A stretch of 64,000 bases of DNA from Xiphophorus maculatus (GCF_002775205.1 NC_036454.1:2101382-2165381), one strand, 5' to 3'; counted from the stretch's first letter, positions 38,001 to 51,300 are shown. The notes: a model not told the origin generated them from the sequence alone. Translations and numbers: made by a program.

Positions 38001-40881
38001 ACCCAGCCTTGTGGCAGACGCCCCAGACACAGAGAAGTGAGTTATGATCTCATGATGAAAAATATTTAGTGAAAGTCCAGAAAACTGACAGAATGAAAAA
38101 ACAGATAAACTACAAACTTAAACATGAAAACAGGGAGAGCTGGAAGACAGGCTGAGCTGCAGAGAGTTAGACTAACCGTTAGAGGAAGGATTTGGCAATA
38201 TCTGAGGAAAACTAACTGGCTAAAACTGCTGTGGAGGTGATGAGTGTGATGGGAACCAGGTCAGAGTGACTGACAGAAAGCTGTGCAGCTGGTTGGTGAC
38301 AGACTGAAGAAACTGAGAGAGAAATAATGTATAATAAATATAAACACCATAACTAAACAGAACACCAAAATCTGGTAAATAAAATACTAAAGAATAACAT
38401 TTAAAAATGAATCTGAACCAACATGTGAAGAACAGAACCAGGAGTGATAAAACAAAAGAACAAATTATATTCACAACATAGTAAAATAAAAAAACAAACG
38501 AAAACAGACTGATTAAATGACACATGCGACTGTCATGTTTCTCTTCTTGTTGACACTTCCAGCAGTTTGTGTCAAAGCTTTAATCAGAGATACGTCCTAA
38601 TTATACAACCTAACGTTGAGCTGATGTATATAATCTACAGCTGAAGTGACGGCACAGTTTGTAGGTCATGTTTTCCATTTTTATGACTGGAATTAAAAAG
38701 AATAAATGCTGCAGCAGCTGCTTTGATCATTCTAGCTGTCACATCCTTTATAACCAGTGATACTCCTAGAATCAGTCCTTAGGAGGAGAGACCCTCTTGG
38801 GGTCAAAGGTCATCCATTCATTCATTCATAGTCTGTTCCTGCTGATCTTTGAAGGCTAGACCAAGACAGTTTTACTGATCGTGTCATTACAGATTTACTG
38901 TTGGGCCCTATGTGTTGTGAATGCCATTGTTAACTATACTCTCATTGTATGTTATTATTTACATCTGAAAAAGTTGTGCATATGCACATTGCTGGCTGCT
39001 CCCCACGTTCTGACCAATGGGAGCAGCTGCTGCTATAAGTCTAAATATGGAGGGGTCTTAACAGAGTCTCTCCCAAAGAAAAGTTAATTGTTGCGATGTA
39101 AAAATGGCATAAATTACACAAAAATATGTAATTTATCCTGTATAATTTCTCATTAAAACAAATCAAGTAGCTGCAGAAACTTTCTGGATAAAACTGGTTG
39201 TGTTCATTATGCTGACAACGTCCTGAATTATTCATATGGACTGAGAATCAGCAGCAGAGAAACCATTTAAAGAAAACATACAGACCTAATTGAAGTCTCA
39301 CCAAACTCTATTTTGTTCTGGTTTGGTAAAATGTAATTTTAACTTTTCAACATAAATCCAAAATGGATGTTTGGCACAACAACATTTTCCATCATCAAAG
39401 AAACAACATACCGTACAGTGAAACATGGCAGTGGCAGCATCATAAAGCATAAAGTTGGATATAAAGAGGGATTTGATTTATCATCATCATTGAGTCCAAC
39501 TAAACATCAACAGAAGCTGAGTCCCTCAGAGTGAGCAGAGTAGTTTTATAATGTCCAGAAAAAAATCCAGGAGAAAACGGATCAAATACAGAGAATGGAA
39601 AACAAAAAATGTATTTAAAGAACAAGAGGTTTGGACTTATCACCTGGTCAAGATGCAACATGCTGACAGATTTTTGCCAAAAAAGACTGAATGTAGAATT
39701 AGAACCAAAGGTTGATGCAACAAAATTGAGTTGCCAAATATGGAAATGATTTATTTACCAGATAAACCAGAAACATAACAAGAAGTGGAAAAACCTGCTG
39801 GGGTGTTTTGTCATTTTTTTTTAAAATGTTTTGGGTGATTAAGACATAAAAAAATATAAAAAATTAAAATGGAAATGAAACACATTTTTAAAATGTCAAA
39901 GCAATAAAATATAAATTGTATTATTGTTTACTGTCCCTTCAAAAATATTTCAGTACTGTTCTCAGCTTCAGCTTGGAACAAATATTACAACTTTATTTAA
40001 ATTTGATATATTATTAATCAAATCAAATCAAATTATATTTGTATAGCACATTTCAGCAGCAAGGCATTTCAAAGTGCTTTACATCATTACAAACACAGAA
40101 ACACAATGCAATCCAATCAATAATCCAATTAATCCAATCAAGTAATTAAAATACTAAAAGTTTCTCTGTTTATAATTATTATTTTTTCTGCAATTTCCCA
40201 TGTAATCCAGAGTATCACCGCACTAAGCGTCTCCGGATCGTTCTGATTGGAAAGACTGGCAGTGGGAAGAGTTCATCAGGAAACACCATCCTGGGAAGAA
40301 AAGAGTTTAAAGCTGAAGCTTCTCCTCAATCAGTAACTAGAAAATGTGACAAAGCTGACTGTAAGGTAGACAAACATCATGTTGTTGTTGTTGACACTCC
40401 TGGTCTCTTTGACAACAACTTGACCTCAGGTCAGGTTAATGAAGAGTTAAAGAAATGTTTCAGTCTGGTGTCTCCAGGTCCTCATGTCTTCCTGCTGGTT
40501 TTACCGATCGGCAGATTCACTAAAGGAGAAGATACAGAGACACTGAAACTGATTGAGGAAGTTTTGGGAGAAAATTATAAAAAGTTTACTGTTGTCCTCT
40601 TTACCAGAGGAGATACTCTAGAATATGCGGAGGTCTCCATTAAAGATTACACTGAACATGAATGTGATGAGGCCTGTAAGAATCTGATCAGAGACTGTGG
40701 AGGAAGATACCATGTGTTTAATAACCGTGAAATAAAGAATCGCTCACAAGTCACTGATCTGATCAAAAAGATCAACATCATGATGGAAGATAATGAAGGC
40801 AGCTGCTACACCAGAGAGATGTTACCTGTAAATGAAACCAAAATAAATTCTCCTGTTTGTGCAGAAAATATTAACCAATAA
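35086..40881 (+). CDS. gimap8-like: GIMAP8-like triple AIG1-domain protein, copy A
   Basis: GIMAPs are AIG1-type GTPases of immune cells that assemble on intracellular membranes. Exons: 35086-35104 (MAAGER), 35343-35930, 36025-36090, 36292-36984, 40211-40881; they sum to 2037 nt, 678 residues, with all borders GT-AG and all phases consistent. Domain 1 (about 7-203) keeps [11 protein letters not shown] but has GGFLSQRNLV in place of the P-loop, NTPD in place of DTPG, and a shortened switch region. Domain 2 (about 250-455) has GPREPLKT and ELPALYG at these places. Domain 3 (456-678) is canonical: [32 protein letters not shown]. So only domain 3 should bind GTP normally. The exon at 36292 may instead start at 36352 (an in-frame acceptor 60 bases on). 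The stop codon lies inside an AATAAA. The 3.2-kb last intron carries a Tc1 relic; the join across it is supported by phase and by copy B at 48390-53325. Confidence 0.82.
38899..39240 (+). other. LTR-like promoter cluster in the last intron of GIMAP copy A
   Basis: Starting at TGTTGGGCCC there is a CCAAT box (39014), a TATAAG box (39036) and an ATTAAA further on, in the order of an LTR. No matching ends or duplicated target were found, so this is only a hint. The neighbouring 36990-38890 shows nothing else. Confidence 0.22.
39358..39850 (+). mobile_element. Tc1/mariner transposon relic
   Basis: Degraded Tc1-type transposase sequence is legible in two places: ACAGTGAAACATGGCAGTGG then CAGCATCAT near 39416-39442, and AAAAGACTGAATGTAG through AGGTTGATGCAACAAAATTG near 39680-39730. 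Both match in order the coding and tail regions of fish Tc1 elements. Ends and reading frame are lost. Confidence 0.65.
40017..40090 (-). repeat. 3' tail of a dispersed fish repeat
   Basis: Read on the minus strand: ATGTAAAGCACTTTGAAATG, then CCTTGCTGCTGAAATGTGCT, then short ATTTG repeats. It is the same family as 8425-8500. Confidence 0.6.
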
Positions 40882-40882
40882 A
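40877..40882 (+). terminator. Polyadenylation signal overlapping the GIMAP copy A stop codon
   Basis: AATAAA at 40877-40882 contains the TAA stop at 40879-40881. Use of this signal would leave a 3' UTR of only some 15-30 bases. A later hexamer near 41625 could serve instead. Confidence 0.45.
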
Positions 40883-41973
40883 GTTTATCCTGAATCTGAT
40901 TAAAGCGTTAAAATAAGGAGACAGGAAATGACTGTAGAGAACAAAAGAGACTCTGACTCCCAGAATGCAAAGCGCTTAGCCAATCATTTGTTTCTGAACA
41001 ATGAATATTAATACTAACCTGTAATATTACAGCATTATTGTCTTAGTTATTGGTGCTTCACTTTTATTATTTTTGCTCCTTTTTACATTTTATTATAGTT
41101 TCTTACTTTATTTTAATTTTATTGATTTAATCAGTTTGTAACAGAATGTAAAACTGTAGATTAAAAAAAACATTTCATTTAAAATGAAGAATTTGCTCCA
41201 ACTGTTCATATTTTCATGTATTTCCTGATATTTTGTTTGGTGTTGAACTAAAGCAGCTAAACTAACTTTACATGTTGAAGAACCAACAAGATGAGATCCG
41301 CTGAGCAGGATGTTCAAATCTAAAGATTCATTATTAAAAGATTTTTACATAAGTTGATTATTTTACCTGGATCTTGGTGGAGTTTAATAAACAACTTTCA
41401 GCCTGAAATAATGTTTTAGAAATTACAACCTGATCCCAACTTCCAATCCATCATTTAACAATAAACAGAGATAAACTATGAAATCAGGAAGATTTTCTTG
41501 TTTGTTCTGTTTGTGTTGGAAACATTTACAGACCTTTTTTATATCTGTTTAATTTTTTTTAGTTTTTAATTTAATGTATTTGTTTGTAGATTTTTTTCTT
41601 GTTTTTTTTAATGAGAAATAAAATTGTTATGAATAATGTTTTTGATCGTTATACTCTATTTGAATCCTATTTAATTTTGATTTTATTTAGTGGATTTATT
41701 AAATCTTCCTGACAATATGAAGTAGTTTTTAATAAAAGTTTATATAAAAGTTTCTGCTTGGAAGAAAAGATTAAACCAGTCAGATCAAACTTAAACAAAA
41801 CTCAGATTGTTTGCACTTGTGAAGGAAAAATTAATTAACAATGTTTAATTACTTTGAATGTAAACTTTATGATGTTTTTATTAAAGGTTTGCACTCAGTT
41901 GCAGCTCAACAGGACATATGCTCTTCTGACTCTCCTCAAATAAGTGAAGAACAGGATGTTCAGCAGTTAGAAA

Positions 41974-42441
41974 TGTGAGACATGGCTAAGGTGATGAGCC
42001 TAGTTTATAGAAGTTCAGTTACTAGTATCTGTTTAGCCATCAGCAGAGAGGCTTTTTGGAGAAACACATGTTTGGACACAGAAACACAGTAGAAGTTATC
42101 TATTATGTTTCATTAGACAAACCTAAAAGTGTGTCTTATCCACAAGAAACAGAGAGAATATGGCCAAAGTTGAGCTGAGTGTGTATGAAACCCTGCTCAA
42201 CTGAAACTTACAGATAAGTAACGTATAGATTTTTACCTGACACTTGATCCAGGGGGTGTGGCTAAGTAATGTGTGATGTATCCTATGTAAATGAGGGGAC
42301 GTTCAGCCCCAAGTCAGAACTCATCCGATTCTCACTGAGATGTGAGCTTTGTATGTTTTCTCCATTTGCAAATGTTAATTAAAGCTGTGTTTGTCCTCTC
42401 TTATAGCTGAAGTTTGGTCTCAAATTTTGTGCAACTTAACA
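41974..42441 (+). mobile_element. Candidate solo LTR
   Basis: A 468-base stretch begins TGTGAGACATGG and ends GCAACTTAACA (TG...CA). It includes a TATGTAAATGAG box near 42283, an AATTAAA near 42378 and a T-rich splice-like region, in LTR order. No target-site duplication is clear and no internal genes flank it. The stretch 40900-41970 before it has no gene. Confidence 0.35.
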
Positions 42442-42449
42442 AACTAAAA

Positions 42450-45130
42450 TTATATTTTTCCTGAAGCCAAACTGCATTAATAGTTTCTACTAGTTAGTGA
42501 TGATGGCTGATGAGAGTGTTTTGTTTTCTGCTCAGCTTCCAAATAAAAACTGTCTCTAATTTATGGTTAATAGCCTCATATTTCAGCTTAATGGGAAAAT
42601 CAAAATGTTTTGTTTTGATAAATCATTTTGTCTCTATAAGAATTTTGATTCTTGTCTAATTTTATGTATTTGTTGTGTTAGCAGGCATTCTTACTTCTGT
42701 GTTATATTTTAATCAAACTTTTAATTTTTATCTAACAAAACAACAAATGAACAAAACAATCCATTGAACAGAACTAGAACCGAATGTAACAGTGTTTAGG
42801 TTTAAGTTGTAGAATCCCACTTGCCTTATATGTATCAGTGCAATGGGGAAACAGCGCCCCCTCTTAGTGTGGCTGGTTAAATGTTGCTGGCTCCTGCACT
42901 CAGTGCCAGTCTGTGAAAGCTTCACCAGAGGTGAGCTGCGTTTTTCAGCACACAGTAGAAACGTGTTAGCAACATCATTTTTATTAACTCGGACAAATAG
43001 TGTGAAATGTATTAATTACTAGCTGTGTGCCTAGCACCAATTTTTGTACTTTAAGTTTAGTTAATATTATCAAACACTTCATGTGCTAAGCTAAAGGCTA
43101 ACTTAACGCTCTGTTGTAGTGTGCTGAATGAAGCGGAGCCGTTGCACTGATTTGAACTCCCCATATGTTCTCCTTCAGGTACATCATTTATTATTTTATT
43201 CTTCAATGTACATTGAAAATATGAATGCTTTACTGTACTCGGTGCCAGTCTGTGAAAACTGCACTCAGAAACCAGCCATGTCCTCAGTGAAGGTTGATGT
43301 TCCTCAGCTTGGATTGGTTGGTTCACTTCCTCTTCTTAGTTACTTGCTCAGTTTTAGAGAAGCCAAGCCGCCAGGGAGCCAATAAAAACAAAGTTGTGAT
43401 CAGGGAGGATTCAGTGAGAGTGAGAGCTGAGCAGCGAAAGGAAACAACAAGAGCCGGTTCTCACTGGATGAGAGTCTCTTTAGATTCACTACAAAGACTC
43501 AGTTCTCAGAGTCCATGATTCTGACCATGACCATCTTTACTGCTGGTTGTTTTATCAGTTCAGTCAACATGTAGAAAGAGACTTAAAGTGGAAATATTAT
43601 GCTTTTAAATCCTTCCTTTTCTCATGTAAATCCTTCACTTATGGTCTATAGAAAGTAGAACTGAAATGATTTGGTCTGAACTTTGGGTCACTGTAGCTCA
43701 ACAGAACCTTCTTTACCTGTTCTGAGGTGTTTTAGATCAACTCATTTTGCTGCCATCTTTTGATTTATTGATGTTTGACACAATATGATTGAAGTAAATA
43801 AAGCCTTGACATAATCCAGGAGCTAACAGGAACATTAAGAACGTCACTGAAAGCATTTGGATTATTTGTTTTCTCCAAGGCAAAAACAAACCAAGTAATT
43901 AAATCCAAAACATGCAGTACAGTTATATCCTCAGGGAGACAGCTAACAGCTAAAGCTAACAGCTAAAGCTAACAACTAGCACACGCTAACAGAATCAGAA
44001 GCTCAATGCTATCAAACCAATGGACGTCATTATCAACACAACATTCATGTCTAACATTAGCTTTGCTATCATGTTAGCATTGTTAGCAGTTTAGTGCTTT
44101 GCTGTGTTTCTGGTTCTTGTAGAGAAAAGGAACTGACCCTGAATCAGACAAAGTCTGTCAGAAAATCCCTCCTGATGCTGGTGGAGGTTGCTGAAGCAAT
44201 CATCCTTCAGTGTTTCACACAAACAAGGAAACTTTTTCCACTAATGTGGAAACATTACTGAGAAACATAAAATGTAAGCTGCTGGTGTGAGGAATCATGT
44301 AGATTAATAAACCCAAGAACCAAATAATCTGACTTGGCAAACGATGGATTGACAGAACGGATCAGCTGGAGGTTCATGACCTTGTTTATCAGTTCCTCAG
44401 TAAATGATGTAATAGAGAAGAAACATAGAATGAATAGAAAAGAACAGACAGACTGACAAATATAGAAGGAATATAAAGATATTTAAGTTTTTTACACTCC
44501 TTTACACTCAAAGTACATATAAAATGTATTTAAGGATTAAAAAAGTGGATTTTGTATAATATGGAAAAACTCAGTTGTTTTTTCTTTTGTACCACAAGAT
44601 GGCGCTGTTGTGTTAGATTTATTTATGACCACTGTAATAAAACATTCAGTACAACTAGATATGCATTAAACATGAACAATATTAGTTAGATTCAGCAGAG
44701 AAACGTCCATCTATCAAACTGTGAGGTTTAACTTCTGATTTATGTTTCTAATCAACATGAGGTTCCATCTTATGAGATTCAGATTCTGGTTGCAAAGTCA
44801 GAAAGTTTCTCCACAGAGGAGAATCTCTGAAAATATTAACCTTTATAAGACAAAATTATAAACATCCTGTGATTTACTTTAACATGAATGGATCTGGTTT
44901 AAAATGATTCAAGCTTTTATTTTGTAAGAACTGATAGCAGCTCCAGTAAAATGATCGTCAGGCTGAAATGAAGCTCTGCTCCTTTAATAACCAGAAACAA
45001 TAATATAAGGAAATAAAGAACCAGTTGTTCTGGTTACATTCACTGTTTCCATCTCTGTGAATATTTTACTGTCTTCTGTCAACCGTCTGAAAATAGTTGA
45101 TGAAGAGGAAGAGATGAAGGCTTCAGTCAC
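42450..45130. other. Gene-free stretch between the GIMAP genes
   Basis: No coding region recognised. GTGCCAGTCTGTGAAA occurs twice (42903 and 43242), about 340 bases apart, which may mark an old local duplication. Short GCTAAC repeats lie near 43950-43990. Confidence 0.4.
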
Positions 45131-45132
45131 TG

Positions 45133-45824
45133 CACTGTAAAACATTTAGTTGTGTCTACTGTCTTTAAGTCCAATAAATTGAACATTTATTAAAACTGAC
45201 CCTAAATGTGAGTTTATGAAAGATAAACTTACAGCAGAAAGTTGTTAACTTTTTATTAATCTAGTCAAAACTTTAAGAGTTGAATAAACTAATTTTTAGG
45301 TTAACACTAAAAAACAATTTAAAGTAGAAAAATACAGGAGTGGGAACTATTTCCCAGCATGCTTAGCGGTGTGTTTATCCTGAGATGGAAATCTGTTACT
45401 GATCTGACTCTGTTATTAAGGAAACTGTTTATTTTAATGAATCCAGTTATTTGTAAAGTATGAACAGGATAAAGTTCATACTAAATGTTTTACAGCAGAA
45501 TTCATTGTGATGTTTAATAAAATTATTATAAAGCTGTAGATTTTTTAACTTAAAATAACAGAAATGATCTTTACCCAGGTTAGGACAGTTTTTTTTTCTT
45601 GCATGTTGTGAAATAATAATTTGGTTTAAATTGCAGCATTAAGTTAAAACTCAATTCAAGATTAATGAACTTAAAAAACAATATTTAGATAACTTGTCTC
45701 TTGTTAAATCAACTTTATGAACTTTAATTTCTGAGTTTAAACCAAAATAATTTTCTTGTTGACTTTAGTTGCATTTTATGGCAGCAGGTTGACTTTTTAT
45801 TTTCAAGTTAAATGTTTTACAGTG
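45133..45824. mobile_element. MITE with 16-bp perfect inverted ends
   Basis: CACTGTAAAACATTTA at 45133-45148 is the exact reverse complement of the end at 45809-45824. The 692-bp interior is AT-rich and non-coding. The bases GTCAC occur close outside both ends and may be the remains of the target duplication. Confidence 0.72.
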
Positions 45825-46821
45825 TAGTCACAGTTGACTTTATTTATCTTAAAACATTGACAGCAGCTTTTCTTCCAGCTGCAGTAAATAAATCAAACCC
45901 TGACATGAAATCCCTTCATGTTCTGAACTTCATCCACATCAGACCTGCTGAGTCTGAGACTCTCAGCTTTTACCTGATCAAATCTGATCTGCAATCATTT
46001 CACTGATTATGACTTTAACATCAGGCTTTATGGAAGTAAATCCATGTTTTTAATGGTTATGAAAGCAGTAAAGCTTCCCATGTGTTTGATCTGAATCCTG
46101 TTCAGTTTTCTGATGAAGGAAATCTGTTTTCTGCAGGAATGAGGAAGAACATGCCAGTAACACCAGTTCAGGTATTTTACTGGAAACATCCTGCAGTGGA
46201 ACTTCAGCAGAGGAGCAGAAACACTCGGTAACAACCTGGAGAAGATTTACTTTACTAAACTGATGTTTTAATACAACTGATGTGAGTTTTAACTTCACTT
46301 TATTCCTGAGATTGAAGTCAAACATCAACTGGTGAGTCAAGAAAAAATTATTTTGTTTTTATTCAGTCAGAAAATACCTGCAGGTTATTGAGAACAAAAA
46401 CTGATGAGATTCTGATTTATTTTATTTACATTTATTATTTAAATCCAAACTGTCATTTCCTTTGTTAAAATAGTTTCCAGTTATGAGAGTCACACCGACA
46501 TACACAGCTCTAGAAAAACAACATAGAAGTTATCAGCTCTGTTACATTTTTACTGATTTATTCTTGTTAGAAGTTTTCTTTGTTGTTTTATGGTTTAATT
46601 TATGTTTTTTATGAAATATTTGTCTTTCTGGTTTTGGATGCTGTTAATCTGGAAGATTTTTTTCTTCCTTTCAGGCAGAAATTATGAATCATAACCAGAA
46701 GTTGGTTTTACATTTACTAGAGAAGCTTCTGGAAAATAAAAACTATCAGTTATTTTATCAAACTGCAGCTTTTAAATGTTCATGAGTTCAGTTTACCTGA
46801 TGATGCTGTTACACCTGAAGC

Positions 46822-46822
<1 letters not shown>

Positions 46823-46884
<62 letters not shown>
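46823..46884. repeat. (TAA)n microsatellite
   Basis: About 20 copies of TAA. The poly-Tyr frame on the minus strand is an artefact. The flanks 45830-46820 and 46890-48060 show no gene. Confidence 0.97.
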
Positions 46885-46885
<1 letters not shown>

Positions 46886-48062
46886 TTCCTCCGTCATCAG
46901 ATTCCTTTGAGTATAATCATTTTTATTTTTATTTTTTCTAAACTCCTCCCTCATGATCACACAATGTGATTCAATCATTTAGCGGAAATAAACTTTATTA
47001 ATCAGAGTTTGATGTAAACATGTTGGATCTCTGAGTTTTTCTCCTCTTAGAATCTGAAACATAAATCTACGTTTCATTTCAGCAGGAAACTTCAGGCATA
47101 AACTTTTTCTGTCATCTACCAGTAAATGTTGCTGAAAACAATATTTGGTTTCATTTCAGGTTGTAAAAACTGAAACTTCACTGAACTTGAATCTGTTTGA
47201 ATCAATTCTGGACTTAAAACTTTGACAGAAGAAAATCAACCAGCTGAACTGGATTGATGGAGAATCACAGAAACTGATAAAGTTTTAAGCTTCATTTAAT
47301 TTTAATTTGATCTTTAGATGATTTAAAGCTGCTGACAGATTTTGTTTCTCATAAAGTTGAAGCTCTGCTTGTTTTTCTCTTCCTTAAACTTCCTGTTGTT
47401 CTGCTTTCTGAGCCAAACTGAGATTTAATCTTCATCTCTAAATATTCAGTCAAACGTCTTTCAGAGCCAACAGGTTCCTCCCAGCAGAACGCTGTGGAAG
47501 AACTGGTTGAACTGGTTGAACTGGGGATTTCTGCTCCCAGTCACTCAGTGGAAACTGAACTGGTCTCTGTGTCGTTGGTAAATGTTACAGTCAGACTGAA
47601 GACACAATAAATCTGATCAAACAGAAATAAACTCCATTAAGTAGAACTTTAATCATCTATAAAATATTATTTATATCCAGATTATGAAATAAACATTTTT
47701 AATGACAGTAAATTTACAGTTATTCTCTGGCAGATTTAGGTTTAAATTAAATTATATTTAATGTGACCAACATGTTTCTTCTGACTGGAATTAATATTAA
47801 TGTTTTGGATCGGCCTAGTCCAAGTCCTGACTTGAATGTGACAGTGAGTTAAAGATTAGGGTGATGGTGAGGAGGCCTTCCAACCTCCCAGAGAGAAAAC
47901 ATGAAAAACGGTTTGATGGTTTTAATACCAAAATGATTTTATTGATTATTGAGAAGGTTATCAATAATTATTGTTGTTTTTACATCAAATGTAAATTAAT
48001 TATTTCTGAATATCAAACTGTACAAACTTCATCCTTTTTTACTCTCCTCTGATAGGAAGCTG

Positions 48063-48389
48063 AGGTTCCGGTCCAGGTTCTGGTCCAGGTTCTGGTCCAG
48101 GTTCCGGTCCAGGTTCTGGTCCAGGTTCTGATCCAGGTTCTGGTCCAGGTTCTGATCCAGGTTCTGATCCAGGTTCCGGTCCAGGTTCCTGTCCAGGTTC
48201 TGGTCCAGGTTCTGGTCCAGGTTCCTGTCCAGGTTCCTGTCCAGGTTCTGGTCCAGGTTCTGGTCCAGGTTCTGATCCAGGTTCCGGTCCAGGTTCCTGT
48301 CCAGGTTCTGGTCCAGGTTCTGGTCCAGGTTCTGGTCCAGGTTCCTGTCCAGGTTCTGGTCCAGGTTCCTGTCCAGGTTCTGGTCCATC
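48063..48389. repeat. 12-bp minisatellite abutting the GIMAP copy B start codon
   Basis: About 27 copies of a 12-bp unit (AGGTTCTGGTCC; variants with TTCCGG, TTCCTG, TTCTGA) run directly up to the ATG at 48390. In the frame of that ATG the TTCTGATCC variants give TGA stops, so the array is not coding for the GIMAP protein. It must be 5' UTR or core promoter. Confidence 0.93.
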
Positions 48390-51300
48390 ATGGCTGCTGC
48401 AGAACCTGGTGAGTTTTAGTTAAATGCTGATTCGTGTTTTTGCTCATAGAAACATTTTGTTTTCATGTTTCTGGTTTTTACTGTAATCAGATGAACTGAT
48501 CAGGAACAGATTGTAAAATTTTCCCCCATTTCAGGAAAATATTCAGTTTTTAAAGAAAAATGTTTGTTATTTGATGTGTTTTAAACAGAGGAATATTAGA
48601 TCAGTGGTTCTTCACCTTGTTTTAGGTACCAAACCCACCAGTTTCATATGCACATTGACCGAACCCTTTAGTGATAAATCAAATATGACTTTTTTTTTCC
48701 AAATTCAAGACATAGGTTTTTGTTTTCTTTACTGATACACAAAATGAACCGTGCATGAACATCACCTTCATCAAAGAACAAAACCAACAAAACTCACAAC
48801 AAATTACATACCTGCAAATCAGTGTGACTGGATTAAAATATTAAGAAAGAAACCAAACAACGTACGACTACGACAGTCACCATGGTGACTGCTGAGCACA
48901 TTAAAGTCTCCTCAGCACTGATTGGCCAATTAATGTAATGTGATCATCTGCAGCAAGTGATAGCCAATCGGGCGTGTCATCACAAATTTACATAATGAGT
49001 CTGGTGAGTCTTGACCTCCGTGGCGGAGGCTCCGCTGAACCAATGAGACCGACTCACCGACCCCCTGGGGTTCGATTGAACCCAGGTTAAGAACCACTGG
49101 ATTAGAGGATTAGTTTCCATTCTGGCTTCAGGAAATCGGATCTTTGGACCGGTCCTCCTCTGTTCTGTGAAATTAATTTGACAGTTTGATCAGAAACAAA
49201 CGTTTCATTCAGTCTCTGTATCAAAGTTCACATCAAACATGTTTCAATCCTGGATTATTGTCACATTAATGTTTCCTGGTTTTAGTTTTTTCTCTCCTGG
49301 TTTGTATCAGTTATTAAAACCGGTTCTGTTTCAGATCATGAGTTTAGTTCTTGTTTGGTTTCTCTGGAGAACTTTAGATGTTTGAACTATTTTTATTTTG
49401 TTGTATTTTTATTCTCTCAGTTTTGATAAAAAGTCTTTTTGTCTTTTCAGATCTGCAGCCTGTGAAACGAAGCAGCAGCCTGGAACTTATTCCTCCTTCC
49501 AGTGAGTTTAACTGATTTACTCTGATGAGAAATAAAGATCCAGTAATGTTTCTTTTCTGATGAAACAAACATTCATCATTTTAAACATTAGAATTTGGAT
49601 CAAATTCTATTTTTTTTTCTCTAAAAGCCTGAAGTTTAAATTTCTATAAACTGTGTGGATCATGAGAAGATCATAAAATATTACTGGATCAATTAATGTA
49701 AAATTTTCTTTCTCTGTGATCTGAATGTGTTTAACTGTTTTAATAGTTTTAATTTTATTTCCAGTGTCTGAGCTCAGAGTGGTTCTACTGGGAGGAAACT
49801 GGTCTCAGAGGAGTTCAGTGGGGAACTTCATACTGGGATGTAATGGATTCAACAAATCATTGAACACCTTTAAGAAGATTTCTGCTGAACTGGAAGAGAA
49901 ACAAATATCAGTGATCAACAGTCCAGATGTTTCGTTCTCCACAGCAGAAAAACTGACAGAGTTCATTAGAAAATGTGCTGAAGTCTCTGATCCTGGACCT
50001 CATGTCTTCCTGTTGGTTCTTCATCCTGAAAGTTTCACTAGAGGAGAGAAAGATAAGATTTGCAGAATCCTTCAAGACTTCAGTGATCGATCATTTGATC
50101 ATTCATTGGTTCTGATCCTGAAGTCCATACAGGAAGGTTCTATGATCGGTTCTCCTCTGAAGGATCTGATCAGAAAATGTAGATACAGAAATTTAAAGAT
50201 GGAGGAAACTGAACGTGAGCAGCTGCTGATTCACTTTGATCAAATTGCAAGAGAAAATGATGAAAATCATGTGAGATATGAAGAGTTTGTAGAAACAGCA
50301 ACGACTTTACCGTCAGACCATCAGACTCAGAAACGACCTGCATCCAGACTTGCTGCTGGTAAGAACAGGATTCAGTCTGATTATATAGCTCTACGTTCAT
50401 CGTTTTAGAGAAATTAAAATACATTTCTCACATCTGGACATGAAATAATTTTTATCTAAATCGAAATGATTTAATTCCAGGAATTTATTTTTATAATTTA
50501 ATATGATGTTGAAATAATTGCTATTAAAAATTAAGAAACGTTTTGTCCATTTTCTGTCCTAAACTTAAAAAATCATTGTAAAAAGAGTTGGCACTATTCT
50601 GTCTTTGAGGATCATATCCAGTTATTAAATCCAAAAGATTTAAAATCAGACAAATTATCAATTTAAAACGTTTTTATCTGAGATTCTTCAGGCTAAACTT
50701 CTTTTGGTTTTAATCTGAAAAAGTTCAGATAAATTTATTTAAAGGTCAGAACAGAAAACTGTCACATCAAACTTCCTGTTTCTATGAATGATTATATTGA
50801 TTTGTAATAATTTTTGTCTGTTTTGTTGCAGTTAAACCCAAATCTAGAGGAGAGCAGATTCTGCCTCCTTTAAACCTGGTTCTGTTTGGTCCAAGTGAAC
50901 CACTGAAGACGGCAGCAGCCAAGGTCATTCTAGGTCACAAGGATCTTCCTTCAGAGTGTGTTAGAAAGCAGGGAGAGGTGTTTGGACGTGGGGTTTCTCT
51001 GGTGGAGCTGCCTGCGCTGTATGGAAAAGCTGAGCAGGAAGTGATGGAGGAATCCTTCAGGTGTGTCTCCCTCTGTGATCCTGAGGGTGTCCACGCCTTC
51101 ATCCTGGTCCTACCTGTGGGTCCCCTCACTGATGAAGACAAGGGAGAGTTACACACCATCCAGGACACATTCAGCTCTAGAGTCAACGACTTCACCATCA
51201 TCCTCTTCACTACAGAGACTGATGCTGAACATCCAGATGTTGATAAGTTTATAGAGAACAAGAACATCCAGGATCTCCTCCAGATCTGTGGAGGAAGATA

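Noticed and set aside
48029-48391. 120-codon Asn-Leu-Asp-Gln repeat frame on the minus strand
   Set aside because: Minisatellite artefact antisense to the GIMAP leader.
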